Shown here piece after piece: positions 17,434-26,586 of a stretch of DNA of 64,000 bases. The stretch's first letter is position 1. Each line of letters begins with the position of its first letter. Both the position numbers and the translations under genes were made by a program. Below the pieces are notes generated by a model. That model did no database searches, was not told the DNA's origin, and saw only the letters and a program-made list of their open reading frames with translations. The DNA is taken from contig NZ_CP022219.1 in assembly GCF_004114915.1 (NCBI RefSeq), forward strand, positions 6,540,501-6,604,500. Reading direction: 5' to 3'. Origin of the DNA: Bradyrhizobium guangxiense. GTDB taxonomy: Bacteria > Pseudomonadota > Alphaproteobacteria > Rhizobiales > Xanthobacteraceae.

Positions 17434-18756
17434 ATGACCGAAATTGCCGCCTCCAGCTTCCGCCACGCGCAGCGGCATATCCGCCTGGACACGATCCTCC
17501 GGCTGCGCTGGCTCGCGGTGCTGGGCCAGCTCGCCGCGATCTTCATCGTGGCGCAGGGGTTGGAGTTCAATGTCGAGATCGTTCCCTGCGTCAGCATCAT
17601 CGCCCTGTCGGCGTCGCTGAATCTGGCGCTCCAGACCGCGGTCAATCCGATGCAGCGGCTGGAGCCGATGCAGGCGGCTGGCCTGCTGGCGCTGAACATC
17701 GTGGAACTGGCTGGGCTGTTGTTCTTCACCGGGGGTTTGCAGAACCCGTTCTCGTTCCTGTTTCTCGCGCCAGTGCTGATCTCGGCCACGGCGCTGCCGG
17801 CGCGCTTCACATTCGGCCTCGGCCTGCTCGCGGTCGCCTGCGCTTCGGTGCTGTTCTTCTTCCCCCTGCCGCTGCCCTGGGATTCCGACGATCCGCTGGT
17901 GCTGCCGCCGATCTATCTCGTCGGCGTCTGGCTCTCGATCGCGCTCGCGATCGGCGTCACCAGCCTCTACTCGTTCCAGGTGACGGAAGAGGCGCGCAAG
18001 CTCGCCGACGCGCTGGCCGCAACCGAGCTGGTGCTGACGCGCGAGCAGCATCTGACCCAGCTCGACGGGCTCGCAGCCGCGGCCGCGCATGAGCTCGGCA
18101 CGCCGCTCGCCACGATCTTCCTGATCTCGCGCGAGCTGGAAAAGACGGTGAAGGACCCCAGCTTTGCCGCCGATCTGAAGACGCTGCGCGAGCAGACCCA
18201 GCGCTGCCGCGATATCCTCAGCAAGATCACCCAGCTGTCCTCCACGGGCGCGCCGTTCGACCGCATGAAGCTGTCGGAGCTGATCGAGGAGGTGGTGGCC
18301 CCACACCGCGATTTCGGCGTCGAGATCAAGGTGCGGATCGCGGTCGCCGCCGTGGCCGAGCCGGTCGGCTCGCGCAATCCGGCGATCCTCTACGGCTTTG
18401 GCAACATCGTCGAGAACGCGGTTGATTTCGCCCGCAGCACGGTCGAGGTGAACGCCTGGTGGAACAGGGACACGATCGAGCTTGTCATCTCCGACGACGG
18501 CCCCGGCATTCCGCCCGACATCCTCAACCGCATCGGCGAGCCCTATCTGTCGCGGCGCCGCAGCCAGGATGACGGCAGCGGCGAACGGCGCGGCCTCGGG
18601 CTCGGCGTGTTCATCGCGCGCACATTGCTCGAACGCACCGGTGCCAAGGTCTCGTTTACCAACCGGACCTTTCCGGAACACGGTGCCGTGGTCCAGATCA
18701 CGTGGCCGCGACAACGCTTTGAGGCTATCGAGACCCTCGAAGAAACAATAGGATAG
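17434..18756 (+). CDS. regS: RegB/ActS-type redox-sensing histidine kinase
   Basis: This membrane sensor kinase pairs with the response regulator encoded 194 bp downstream. Six membrane helices occupy the first 180 residues, including the quinone-binding signature GGLQNPFSFLF between helices. The phosphoacceptor is His219 in AHELGTPLATI, and the redox-active cysteine of RegB is conserved as Cys258 in QTQRCRDIL. The ATPase domain follows with NIVENAVDFA, DDGPGIP and GLGLGVFIA. In Bradyrhizobium, RegSR activates fixR-nifA and other redox-controlled genes. The frame extends 11 codons upstream to a GTG at 17401; neither start has a strong ribosome binding site. Everything needed for redox control is intact. 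Confidence 0.95.
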   Translation: MTEIAASSFRHAQRHIRLDTILRLRWLAVLGQLAAIFIVAQGLEFNVEIVPCVSIIALSASLNLALQTAVNPMQRLEPMQAAGLLALNIVELAGLLFFTGGLQNPFSFLFLAPVLISATALPARFTFGLGLLAVACASVLFFFPLPLPWDSDDPLVLPPIYLVGVWLSIALAIGVTSLYSFQVTEEARKLADALAATELVLTREQHLTQLDGLAAAAAHELGTPLATIFLISRELEKTVKDPSFAADLKTLREQTQRCRDILSKITQLSSTGAPFDRMKLSELIEEVVAPHRDFGVEIKVRIAVAAVAEPVGSRNPAILYGFGNIVENAVDFARSTVEVNAWWNRDTIELVISDDGPGIPPDILNRIGEPYLSRRRSQDDGSGERRGLGLGVFIARTLLERTGAKVSFTNRTFPEHGAVVQITWPRQRFEAIETLEETIG

Positions 18757-18802
18757 GCATGATCCCGGAAAAGTGTTCAGCGGTTTTCCGATAGGATCAT
18801 GC
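18757..18802. repeat. GCATGATCC palindrome between regS and regR
   Basis: GCATGATCC (18757-18765) and GGATCATGC (18794-18802) are perfect inverted copies, with inner CGGAAAA/TTTTCCG pairing. The element begins on the base after the regS stop codon. A second member sits at 50016-50060. It may attenuate or terminate regS transcription ahead of regR, which has its own ribosome binding site. Confidence 0.8.
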
Positions 18803-18950
18803 TGACAACAAGAACCGCGAGCGCGATGAGAATTCATCGCGCTTGAGGCCGCGACCTTGCGTCGCACAACGGGGCCGATCGACTATCGGCGGCCTTGGCA
18901 CCGCCCGATTGCGAGGCCATATGTAGACGCGCTGGAGAGAGGACAAAACC

Positions 18951-19505
18951 TTGAACGCCATCGCCGAACTGAACGAACAGACCGATCGCTCGCTGCTCAT
19001 CGTCGAAGACGACAAGCCGTTCCTGGAGCGGTTGTCGCGCGCCATGGAGACGCGCGGCTTTGCGGTGACGTCATGCGATACCGTCTCGGACGGCCTTGCG
19101 CAGATCGGCAAGGCAGCGCCCGCATACGCCGTGGTTGATCTGCGGCTCGGCGACGGCAACGGCCTCGACGTGGTCTCGGCGCTGAAGAAGAAGCGCCCGG
19201 ATGCGCGCGCGATCGTGCTGACCGGCTATGGCAACATCGCCACCGCTGTGACCGCGGTGAAGATGGGTGCGATCGATTATCTCCCCAAGCCCGCCGATGC
19301 CGACGACGTCGTCGCGGCGCTGCTGTCGACCAGTGCGGAGAAATCCGAGCTGCCGACCAACCCGATGTCCGCCGATCGCGTGCGCTGGGAGCACATCCAG
19401 CGCATCTACGAGATGTGCAACCGCAACGTCTCGGAGACGGCGCGCCGCCTCAACATGCACCGCCGCACGCTGCAGCGCATCCTGGCTAAGCGCGCGCCGA
19501 GGTAA
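18951..19505 (+). CDS. regR: RegA/ActR-type response regulator
   Basis: The 184-residue DNA-binding regulator is the partner of RegS. The receiver domain has the acidic pair EDD near residue 19, the phosphoacceptor Asp in YAVVDLRLGDG near residue 63, and the Lys of PKPAD near residue 113. A Pro-containing linker leads to the Fis-like helix-turn-helix at the C-terminus (NVSETARRLNMHRRTLQRIL), nearly invariant across RegA/ActR/PrrA proteins. The start is a TTG at 18951 with a GAGAGAGGA Shine-Dalgarno 7-8 bases upstream. It is convergent with mmcB, whose stop is 35 bp away. The 194-bp gap behind regS, with a palindrome in it, suggests regR can be transcribed separately. Confidence 0.95.
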   Translation: MNAIAELNEQTDRSLLIVEDDKPFLERLSRAMETRGFAVTSCDTVSDGLAQIGKAAPAYAVVDLRLGDGNGLDVVSALKKKRPDARAIVLTGYGNIATAVTAVKMGAIDYLPKPADADDVVAALLSTSAEKSELPTNPMSADRVRWEHIQRIYEMCNRNVSETARRLNMHRRTLQRILAKRAPR

Positions 19506-19540
19506 AGGCGTCGTAGGGTGGGCAAAGGCGCGTAGCGCCG

Positions 19541-20032
19541 CTACTCCCAAAAATCTGCGTGGCCCTGCGGATCGACCAGGCGGTTGATCCGCAAGGCCCC
19601 CGCCATTCCAAACCGGACCGTCATCTGCTTCCTGGTGGCGGCGGCGAGCTTGTGCTCGGGCGCTTCGCAGTGCATGTGCGCGCCGTAAGCGTCGGCGACG
19701 ATCAGGCCGGTGCCTTCCGGAAAGATCTCGCACGGCAGGTCCTGCGTGAAGGCGAAGAACAGCCGGTCGCAATGGGCGCGGTATTCGAGCCATTTCTGGT
19801 CGGCACGCAGATCCTCCACCGACGATTTGATCTCGACGATCCAGATTTCACCGCGCTCGTTCAGCGCCACCAGATCGGCACGCCGGCCCGATGGCAGCGG
19901 CAATTCGCTGATGCAGGAGAAGCCGAGCGAACGGAGCAGCCGGGACGTGCCGCGCGCAATCGCGAGCGCCGTCTCGGACTGGCGGCGATCGGGCGGTGGC
20001 ACAAGGGCGATGTTGCGGGCGGTGTTGTCCAT
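19541..20032 (-). CDS. mmcB: MmcB-family DNA repair protein
   Basis: The 163-residue protein matches the alphaproteobacterial MmcB/DUF1052 family. It has a restriction-nuclease-like fold: GRRADLVALNERGEIWIVEIKSS near residues 60-82 supplies the Asp and Glu-x-Lys of a PD-(D/E)xK-type site. It is followed by DLRADQKWLEY and ending segments with FPEGTGLIVADAYGA. The family is known from Caulobacter as SOS-linked DNA repair. The ATG at 20032 was chosen over a longer frame because upstream residues are poorly conserved-looking. It is divergent from the GH13 gene and convergent with regR. I found no LexA box upstream by eye. Confidence 0.85.
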   Translation of the reverse strand: MDNTARNIALVPPPDRRQSETALAIARGTSRLLRSLGFSCISELPLPSGRRADLVALNERGEIWIVEIKSSVEDLRADQKWLEYRAHCDRLFFAFTQDLPCEIFPEGTGLIVADAYGAHMHCEAPEHKLAAATRKQMTVRFGMAGALRINRLVDPQGHADFWE

Positions 20033-20153
20033 GGCGGGAGAGTAGCCGATTCCGTGAGAGGCGGACACTGCCCGATGGAGCCGCGGAACCTCACCTCCCC
20101 CACGCGCTTATCACGCAGCCGCCCAGCCGGGCGGAACCACCCAGGCTGCGCGC

Positions 20154-21854
20154 ATGATCGACGATCTCTGGTACAAGAACGGCGTGATCTATTGCCTGTC
20201 CGTCGGCTCCTATATGGACGCCAACGGCGACGGGGTCGGCGATTTCAAGGGCCTGTTGCGCCGGCTCGATTACCTTCATGGCCTCGGCATCACCACGATC
20301 TGGCTGATGCCGTTCCAGACCTCGCCGGGCCGCGACGATGGCTACGACATCGCCGATTATTACAGCGTCGATCCCCGCTACGGCACGCTGGGCGATTTCG
20401 TCGAGTTCGCCCATGGCTGCAAGCAGCGCGGCATCCGCGTCATCATCGACCTCGTCGTCAATCACACCTCGGACCAGCATCACTGGTTCAAGGAAGCGCG
20501 GCGCGACAAGAACTCGCCCTATCGCGACTGGTATGTGTGGTCCGACACAAAGCCGGCCGGCGCCAATAAGGGCATGGTGTTTCCCGGCGTGCAGAAATCG
20601 ACCTGGACGCGCGACAAGGAATCGGGCGCGTATTACTTCCACCGCTTCTACGATTTCCAGCCCGATCTCAACACGTCGAACCCGCATGTGCAGGCCGAGA
20701 TCCTCAAGATCATGGGCTTCTGGATCCAGCTCGGCGTCTCCGGCTTCCGCATGGATGCCGTGCCCTTCGTGATCGCGACCAAGGGCGCGAAGGTGAAGAA
20801 GCCGGTCGAGCAATACGACATGCTGCGCGCGTTCCGCGAATTCCTGCAATGGCGGCAGGGCGATGCTATCATCCTTGCCGAAGCCAACGTGCTGCCGAAG
20901 ACGGACATGGAGTATTTCGGCCGCGACGCCGACCGCATGCACATGATGTTCAACTTCCACGTCAACCAGCATCTGTTCTATGCGCTGGCCTCCGCCGACT
21001 GCCGTCCGCTGGCGAAGGCGCTGAAGGCGACCAAGCCGCGGCCCGCCACGGCGCAATGGGGCCTGTTCCTGCGCAATCACGACGAACTCGATCTCGGCCG
21101 CCTGACCAAGGCGCAGCGCGATGCCGTGTTCAAGGCATTCGGTCCCGACAAGGACATGCAGCTCTACGACCGCGGCATCCGCCGGCGTCTCGCGCCGATG
21201 CTGGGTGGCGACCGCAGGCGACTCGAGCTCGCCTACAGCCTGATGTGCACGCTGCCGGGAACGCCCGTGATCCGCTACGGCGACGAGATCGCGATGGGCG
21301 ACGACCTCTCGCTGCCCGAGCGCAATTGCGCGCGCACGCCGATGCAATGGTCAACGGAGCCGCATGGTGGCTTCACCAAGAGCGACAAGCCGGCCTGCCC
21401 GGTGATCGACAAGGGGCCGTATGGCTATCCGCACGTCAACGTCGCCAAGCAGCGGCGCGATCCGAACTCGATGCTGAACTGGACCGAGCGCATCGTCCGC
21501 ATGCGAAAAGAGGTGCCGGAGGTTGGCTGGGGCGATTTCACGGTCATTGCAACGCGCGATCCGGCCGTGTTCATCATGCGCTACGACTGGCGCAACAATT
21601 CGGTGCTGTTCGTGCATAATCTCGACGAGAAGCCGCGCGAGATCGCGTTCTCGGCGGGGCTGCCTGCTGATGCCGGCGCGCACCTGATCAATCTGCTCGC
21701 GGAGGACCACAGCCACGCCGACAAGCGCGGCCAGCACCGCGTCGTGCTGGAGCCTTACGGTTATCGCTGGTACCGCGTCGGCGGGCTGGATTATCTCTTG
21801 AAGCGGAGCGATATCGACCGGAATGCGGTGCGCGGGAAGAAGCATCCGGGCTAG
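20154..21854 (+). CDS. GH13 alpha-amylase-family enzyme, trehalose-synthase-like
   Basis: The 566-residue protein is a complete GH13 TIM-barrel enzyme. Conserved region I is DLVVNHTS, region II GFRMDAVPF with nucleophile Asp201, region III ILAEANV with acid/base Glu243, and region IV FLRNHDELD with Asp310. The features DANGDGVGDFKGL, DAVPF and the AEAN tetrad resemble TreS (maltose alpha-D-glucosyltransferase), which interconverts maltose and trehalose, more than classical amylases. The fused maltokinase domain found in some TreS is absent. The protein has no signal peptide, so it acts in the cytoplasm. Its 3' end faces a second GH13 gene across a 145-bp palindromic repeat. TreS is the best guess; other GH13 activities remain possible. 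Confidence 0.85.
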   Translation: MIDDLWYKNGVIYCLSVGSYMDANGDGVGDFKGLLRRLDYLHGLGITTIWLMPFQTSPGRDDGYDIADYYSVDPRYGTLGDFVEFAHGCKQRGIRVIIDLVVNHTSDQHHWFKEARRDKNSPYRDWYVWSDTKPAGANKGMVFPGVQKSTWTRDKESGAYYFHRFYDFQPDLNTSNPHVQAEILKIMGFWIQLGVSGFRMDAVPFVIATKGAKVKKPVEQYDMLRAFREFLQWRQGDAIILAEANVLPKTDMEYFGRDADRMHMMFNFHVNQHLFYALASADCRPLAKALKATKPRPATAQWGLFLRNHDELDLGRLTKAQRDAVFKAFGPDKDMQLYDRGIRRRLAPMLGGDRRRLELAYSLMCTLPGTPVIRYGDEIAMGDDLSLPERNCARTPMQWSTEPHGGFTKSDKPACPVIDKGPYGYPHVNVAKQRRDPNSMLNWTERIVRMRKEVPEVGWGDFTVIATRDPAVFIMRYDWRNNSVLFVHNLDEKPREIAFSAGLPADAGAHLINLLAEDHSHADKRGQHRVVLEPYGYRWYRVGGLDYLLKRSDIDRNAVRGKKHPG

Positions 21855-21882
21855 TAGCGCCCTACCGTAACCGCACACTCCA

Positions 21883-22025
21883 CTGTCGTCCCCGGAACGC
21901 GGGGACCCATAATCACAGGGAGGAGTTGAGGCGAGCAGGCAACTTCGAATCTTCGTCAAACTGCTCCCTGTGGTTATGGGTCTCGGATCTGCGCTCCGCT
22001 TCGCTGCGCTTGTCCGGGACGACAG
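21883..22025. repeat. Palindromic repeat between convergent GH13 genes
   Basis: The outer arms CTGTCGTCCC and GGGACGACAG are inverted copies, and the inner arms GGGACCCATAATCACAGGGAG and CTCCCTGTGGTTATGGGTC pair with two mismatches. The whole 143-bp unit separates two converging genes and could end both transcripts. Confidence 0.78.
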
Positions 22026-22029
22026 CCAG

Positions 22030-23628
<1,599 letters not shown>

Positions 23629-23790
23629 GCCGGAAGACCATCCAGAATCTGCGTCTTGCGCGGGAGAACGCGACAGCGCCGCCCCGGTTCAAATTGGCAA
23701 GCCAATTGGGACGGCCGTGTGACGGTTGTTCCGCGCGGGCGGCCCGAATCTTTTGCTTGGCGGCCTGACAAAAATCGGCATTGTGGCGCC

Positions 23791-24459
23791 ATGACCGAGC
23801 AAAATGACACCAAAGCCAAGGCGGGCGCGATCATCGTTCCCGTGACGCTGTTCGAACAGAACTGCACCATCATCTGGGACGAGCCCAGCAAGAAGGCCGT
23901 GGTGATCGATCCCGGCGGGGACGTGCCGAAAATCCTGGACGCGATCAAGCAGACCGGCGTCACCGTGGAGAAGATCTGGCTGACCCACGGCCATATCGAC
24001 CATGTCGGCGGCGCGGCCGATCTGCGTGATGCCCTGAAGGTGCCGATCGAAGGGCCGCATGAAGCGGACAAGTTCCTGCTCGACAACGTGGTCGAGAGCG
24101 GCGCCCGCTTCGGCATGACCGGCGTGCGCAACTTCGCGCCGGACCGCTGGCTCAACGAGGGCGACAGCGTGTCGATCGGCGATTTGCAGTTCGACATCTT
24201 CCACTGTCCCGGTCACTCCCCCGGCAGCGTGGTGTTCTTCAACAAGGAGCTGCGCTTCGCCCATGTCGGCGACGTCCTGTTCGCCGGCTCGGTCGGGCGC
24301 ACCGATTTGCCCGGCGGCAGCCACGCCACGCTGATCAACTCGATTCTGACAAAACTGCTTCCACTCGGCGACGACGTCGGCTTCATCTGCGGCCACGGCG
24401 CCGGCTCGAGCATCGGCCAGGAGCGGATGACCAATCCGTTCATTACCGGCGAGATGTGA
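23791..24459 (+). CDS. MBL-fold metallohydrolase (glyoxalase II/YcbL-like)
   Basis: The 222-residue protein has the metal-binding THGHIDHVGG motif (His66, His68, Asp70, His71), the third metal His in IFHCPGHSPGS, the bridging Asp in HVGDVLFAGSVGR and the final His in ICGHGAGSSIG. The short length and absence of a glyoxalase II C-terminal helical domain fit the YcbL group of small hydrolases acting on thioesters such as S-lactoylglutathione. The ATG at 23791 is the first Met that leaves a normal N-terminus. It ends 3 bp from the stop of the convergent HxlR gene, so the two 3' ends face each other with no room for a terminator. Confidence 0.88.
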   Translation: MTEQNDTKAKAGAIIVPVTLFEQNCTIIWDEPSKKAVVIDPGGDVPKILDAIKQTGVTVEKIWLTHGHIDHVGGAADLRDALKVPIEGPHEADKFLLDNVVESGARFGMTGVRNFAPDRWLNEGDSVSIGDLQFDIFHCPGHSPGSVVFFNKELRFAHVGDVLFAGSVGRTDLPGGSHATLINSILTKLLPLGDDVGFICGHGAGSSIGQERMTNPFITGEM

Positions 24460-24462
24460 GGT

Positions 24463-24831
24463 TTATTCCGCCGCGTCCACGAGCGCGGCGGTCTCACCGA
24501 GGTGACGTTCGCCCCACTCGCGGATCGCCGCGACGACGGGCACGAAGCTCTTGCCCTTGCGGGTGAGGCGATACTCGACCTTCGGCGGCACCTCGCCAAA
24601 ATCCCTGCGGTCGATCAGCCCGCTCGCGGTGAGCGCCTTCAGTTCGCGGCTGAGCACGCGCGGAGTGATCTCCGCGCTGCCGGTGGCACCGCGCAGCAGT
24701 CCGCTTCGGATCTCGCCATAGCGGCGCGGGCCGTCCTTGAGGTCCCAGACGATGCGCAGCTTGTATTTGCCGCTGATCATCTTCTGAAAGGCCGCAACCG
24801 GACAGCTGCGCGCCGGGTTCGCCCTTGCCAT
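24463..24831 (-). CDS. HxlR-family transcriptional regulator
   Basis: The 122-residue protein is a single winged helix-turn-helix of HxlR type. An early Cys10 precedes VAAFQKMISGKYKLRIVW. Then come YGEIRSGLLRG, the recognition region TPRVLSRELKALTASGLIDR and the wing VPPKVEYRLTRKGKSFVPVV. The lone Cys10, at a position used for redox sensing in HypR/YodB-like regulators, could sense quinones or electrophiles, but this is inference. It is divergent from a 100-residue monooxygenase-like protein, with 140 bp between the start codons. A duplicated GTCCATACT lies in that gap, the obvious candidate operator. Confidence 0.88.
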   Translation of the reverse strand: MARANPARSCPVAAFQKMISGKYKLRIVWDLKDGPRRYGEIRSGLLRGATGSAEITPRVLSRELKALTASGLIDRRDFGEVPPKVEYRLTRKGKSFVPVVAAIREWGERHLGETAALVDAAE

Positions 24832-24887
24832 GTCGTCTCCTCCATGCGCAGCCAGCTTGCCGAAAGGATAGGCGCGACGGCGAAAAA

Positions 24888-24914
24888 GTCCATACTATCA
24901 ATTTTGTCCATACT
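24888..24914. promoter_or_regulatory. Candidate HxlR operator: two direct GTCCATACT repeats
   Basis: GTCCATACT occurs at 24888-24896 and again at 24906-24914, start-to-start 18 bp, in an AT-richer stretch between the divergent HxlR and monooxygenase-like genes. HxlR dimers usually bind paired half-sites upstream of a divergent target. No biochemical support exists for this instance. Confidence 0.5.
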
Positions 24915-24971
24915 TGCAGGATTGCCTCCAAGCCGCAGATGATGACGCACAGGACGAACAGGGAGCGTCAC

Positions 24972-25274
24972 ATGAAGCACTTCATGATCAGATACGACTT
25001 CAGGAACGGCACGACGGAAGAATGGCACAGGGAGATCGGCCGCTTCGTCAAGGCGATCGACGGCGATCCGGAGCTCAAGGGGCGGATCGGCTATCGTGTG
25101 CTGAAGGCCCGCGACGGCAGCAGCTATTTCCACCTCGCCAGTGTCGCCGATGACGCCGCGCAGAAAGCGCTGCAATCGCGCGACTTCTTTAGGGCTTATC
25201 AGGAGATGACGCGCAAGGTCGCCGGCGGCGAGGTGACGGTGACGCCGATCGAGTGGATCGACCAGACAGCCTGA
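24972..25274 (+). CDS. Antibiotic-biosynthesis-monooxygenase-like small protein
   Basis: The 100-residue protein has a small dimeric alpha/beta barrel pattern (KHFMIRYDFRNGT, EIGRFVKAIDGDPE, IGYRVLKARDGSS, YFHLASVAD, AAQKALQSRDFFRAYQE). Such ABM-like proteins act as monooxygenases or degrade quinone-like compounds, though many are uncharacterised. Start at 24972, after GGGAGCGTCAC. It is divergent from HxlR across the direct repeats and sits 1 bp from the stop of the convergent esterase. The arrangement of an HxlR-type regulator with a small oxidoreductase is common in electrophile-response loci. It is likely the HxlR target. Confidence 0.7.
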   Translation: MKHFMIRYDFRNGTTEEWHREIGRFVKAIDGDPELKGRIGYRVLKARDGSSYFHLASVADDAAQKALQSRDFFRAYQEMTRKVAGGEVTVTPIEWIDQTA

Positions 25275-25275
25275 G

Positions 25276-26466
25276 CTACTTCATCAGCCCCGCCGCGGTC
25301 AGCGCGCGGGTGATGATCTGGCCGAGGTCGAAGCCGCGCCCCTGCTCACGCTTCGGCTCCGCCGGTTGTTCGGCAGCGCGGATCGAGCGGGCGAGATGGG
25401 GCGCGGGCGGGAGCACCGGCTTCGCGGCCGGCCTCGCTTCCGCCTTTGCCGCGTCCGCGATCCAGTCGGTGAGGCCGAAGAACTTTGCGATGTGATAGGA
25501 CGAGGAAATGCCGGCCTCGATCAGGAACGCGCCTTCGACGCCATAGCGCTGATCGTTATCGGCGAGCCCCAGCGGCGTGCCGTGGGCCATGTCGGTGATG
25601 GCGTAGGACTCGACCAGCGTCTCGCCGTCCTTGCCCCACCAGGCCTGACGCGGATAGCCGTCGACCATGGTTTCCGCCATCGGCGCTTCCGGCAGATCGT
25701 GCAGATCGAGCCATTGCTTGACGATCTCGTTGGCATTGCCGGGATTGACGGTGCGGTCGGCACTGCCGTGCCACACCGAGATTTTCGGCCAGGGACCACG
25801 ATGATCGGACGCGTTGCGCACGAGATCGCCGAGCTCGCGCGCCGGGCGCGCCGGCGAATGAAACATGCCGTCGAGCGCCTCGCGCAGGTTCGCGGCGATG
25901 CCATAGGGCAGTCCGGCAATCCCCGCGCCCGCCGCGAAGACTTCCGGATAGGTCGCGAGCATCACCGACGTCATGCCGCCGCCGGCGGACAGGCCGGTGA
26001 TGTAGACGCGCCTGGACTCGATGCGATGTGCCTTGACCATATGCGCGATCATCTCGCGGATCGAATGCGCCTCGCCGCTGCCTCGCGCAATGTCTTCCGG
26101 ATTGAACCAGTTGAAGCAGGTATTGCCGTTGTTGACGCGCTGCTGCTCGGGCATCACCAGCGCGAAGCCATAGTGCTGCGCCAATGTCGACCAGCCGGCC
26201 CCGAGGTCGTAAGCAGCCGCGGTCTGGCCGCAGCCATGCAGCACGACGACGAGCGCGCGCGGCTTCTGCAACTGCGGCGGCACGAACGCGAACATCCGCA
26301 AGGCGCCGGGATTGCTGCCGAAGCCGGTGACTTCCTGCAACGGGCTGGAGGCGTCAGCGCTGCGGCCAGGCTCGGCGAAGCGCAGACCGTCCAGCCTGGG
26401 CAGACGTCTCAACAGATCGACATTTCTAGCTAACGACACGGCAAATTCCTGGTGGGCGACGTTCAA
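25276..26466 (-). CDS. PHB-depolymerase-family esterase (LpqC/Fae type)
   Basis: The 396-residue protein has an alpha/beta hydrolase core. The oxyanion motif VLHGCGQTAAAYD at 76-88 and lipase box GLSAGGGM with nucleophile Ser160 are typical of short-chain-length PHA depolymerases and feruloyl-esterase-like enzymes. The catalytic Asp and His are likely in WHGSADRTVNPGNA and the MAHGTPLG region. There is no clear signal peptide, although the family is usually secreted. The C-terminal 60 residues are Pro/Ala-rich linker and a short helix. It lies beside the ABM-like gene, convergent with it with 1 bp between stop codons. The true substrate could be PHB oligomers or aromatic esters. Confidence 0.82.
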   Translation of the reverse strand: MNVAHQEFAVSLARNVDLLRRLPRLDGLRFAEPGRSADASSPLQEVTGFGSNPGALRMFAFVPPQLQKPRALVVVLHGCGQTAAAYDLGAGWSTLAQHYGFALVMPEQQRVNNGNTCFNWFNPEDIARGSGEAHSIREMIAHMVKAHRIESRRVYITGLSAGGGMTSVMLATYPEVFAAGAGIAGLPYGIAANLREALDGMFHSPARPARELGDLVRNASDHRGPWPKISVWHGSADRTVNPGNANEIVKQWLDLHDLPEAPMAETMVDGYPRQAWWGKDGETLVESYAITDMAHGTPLGLADNDQRYGVEGAFLIEAGISSSYHIAKFFGLTDWIADAAKAEARPAAKPVLPPAPHLARSIRAAEQPAEPKREQGRGFDLGQIITRALTAAGLMK

Positions 26467-26586
26467 CGTCTAGCCAAACCAGATAGTTGCTGCGGTGCAA
26501 AATAAAAAGACCGTGCGCTGTCAATCCAGCGGAAATCACGGCAAATCTACAGGGAATCTGCACGCATTAACCGCAATGCCTCAACT

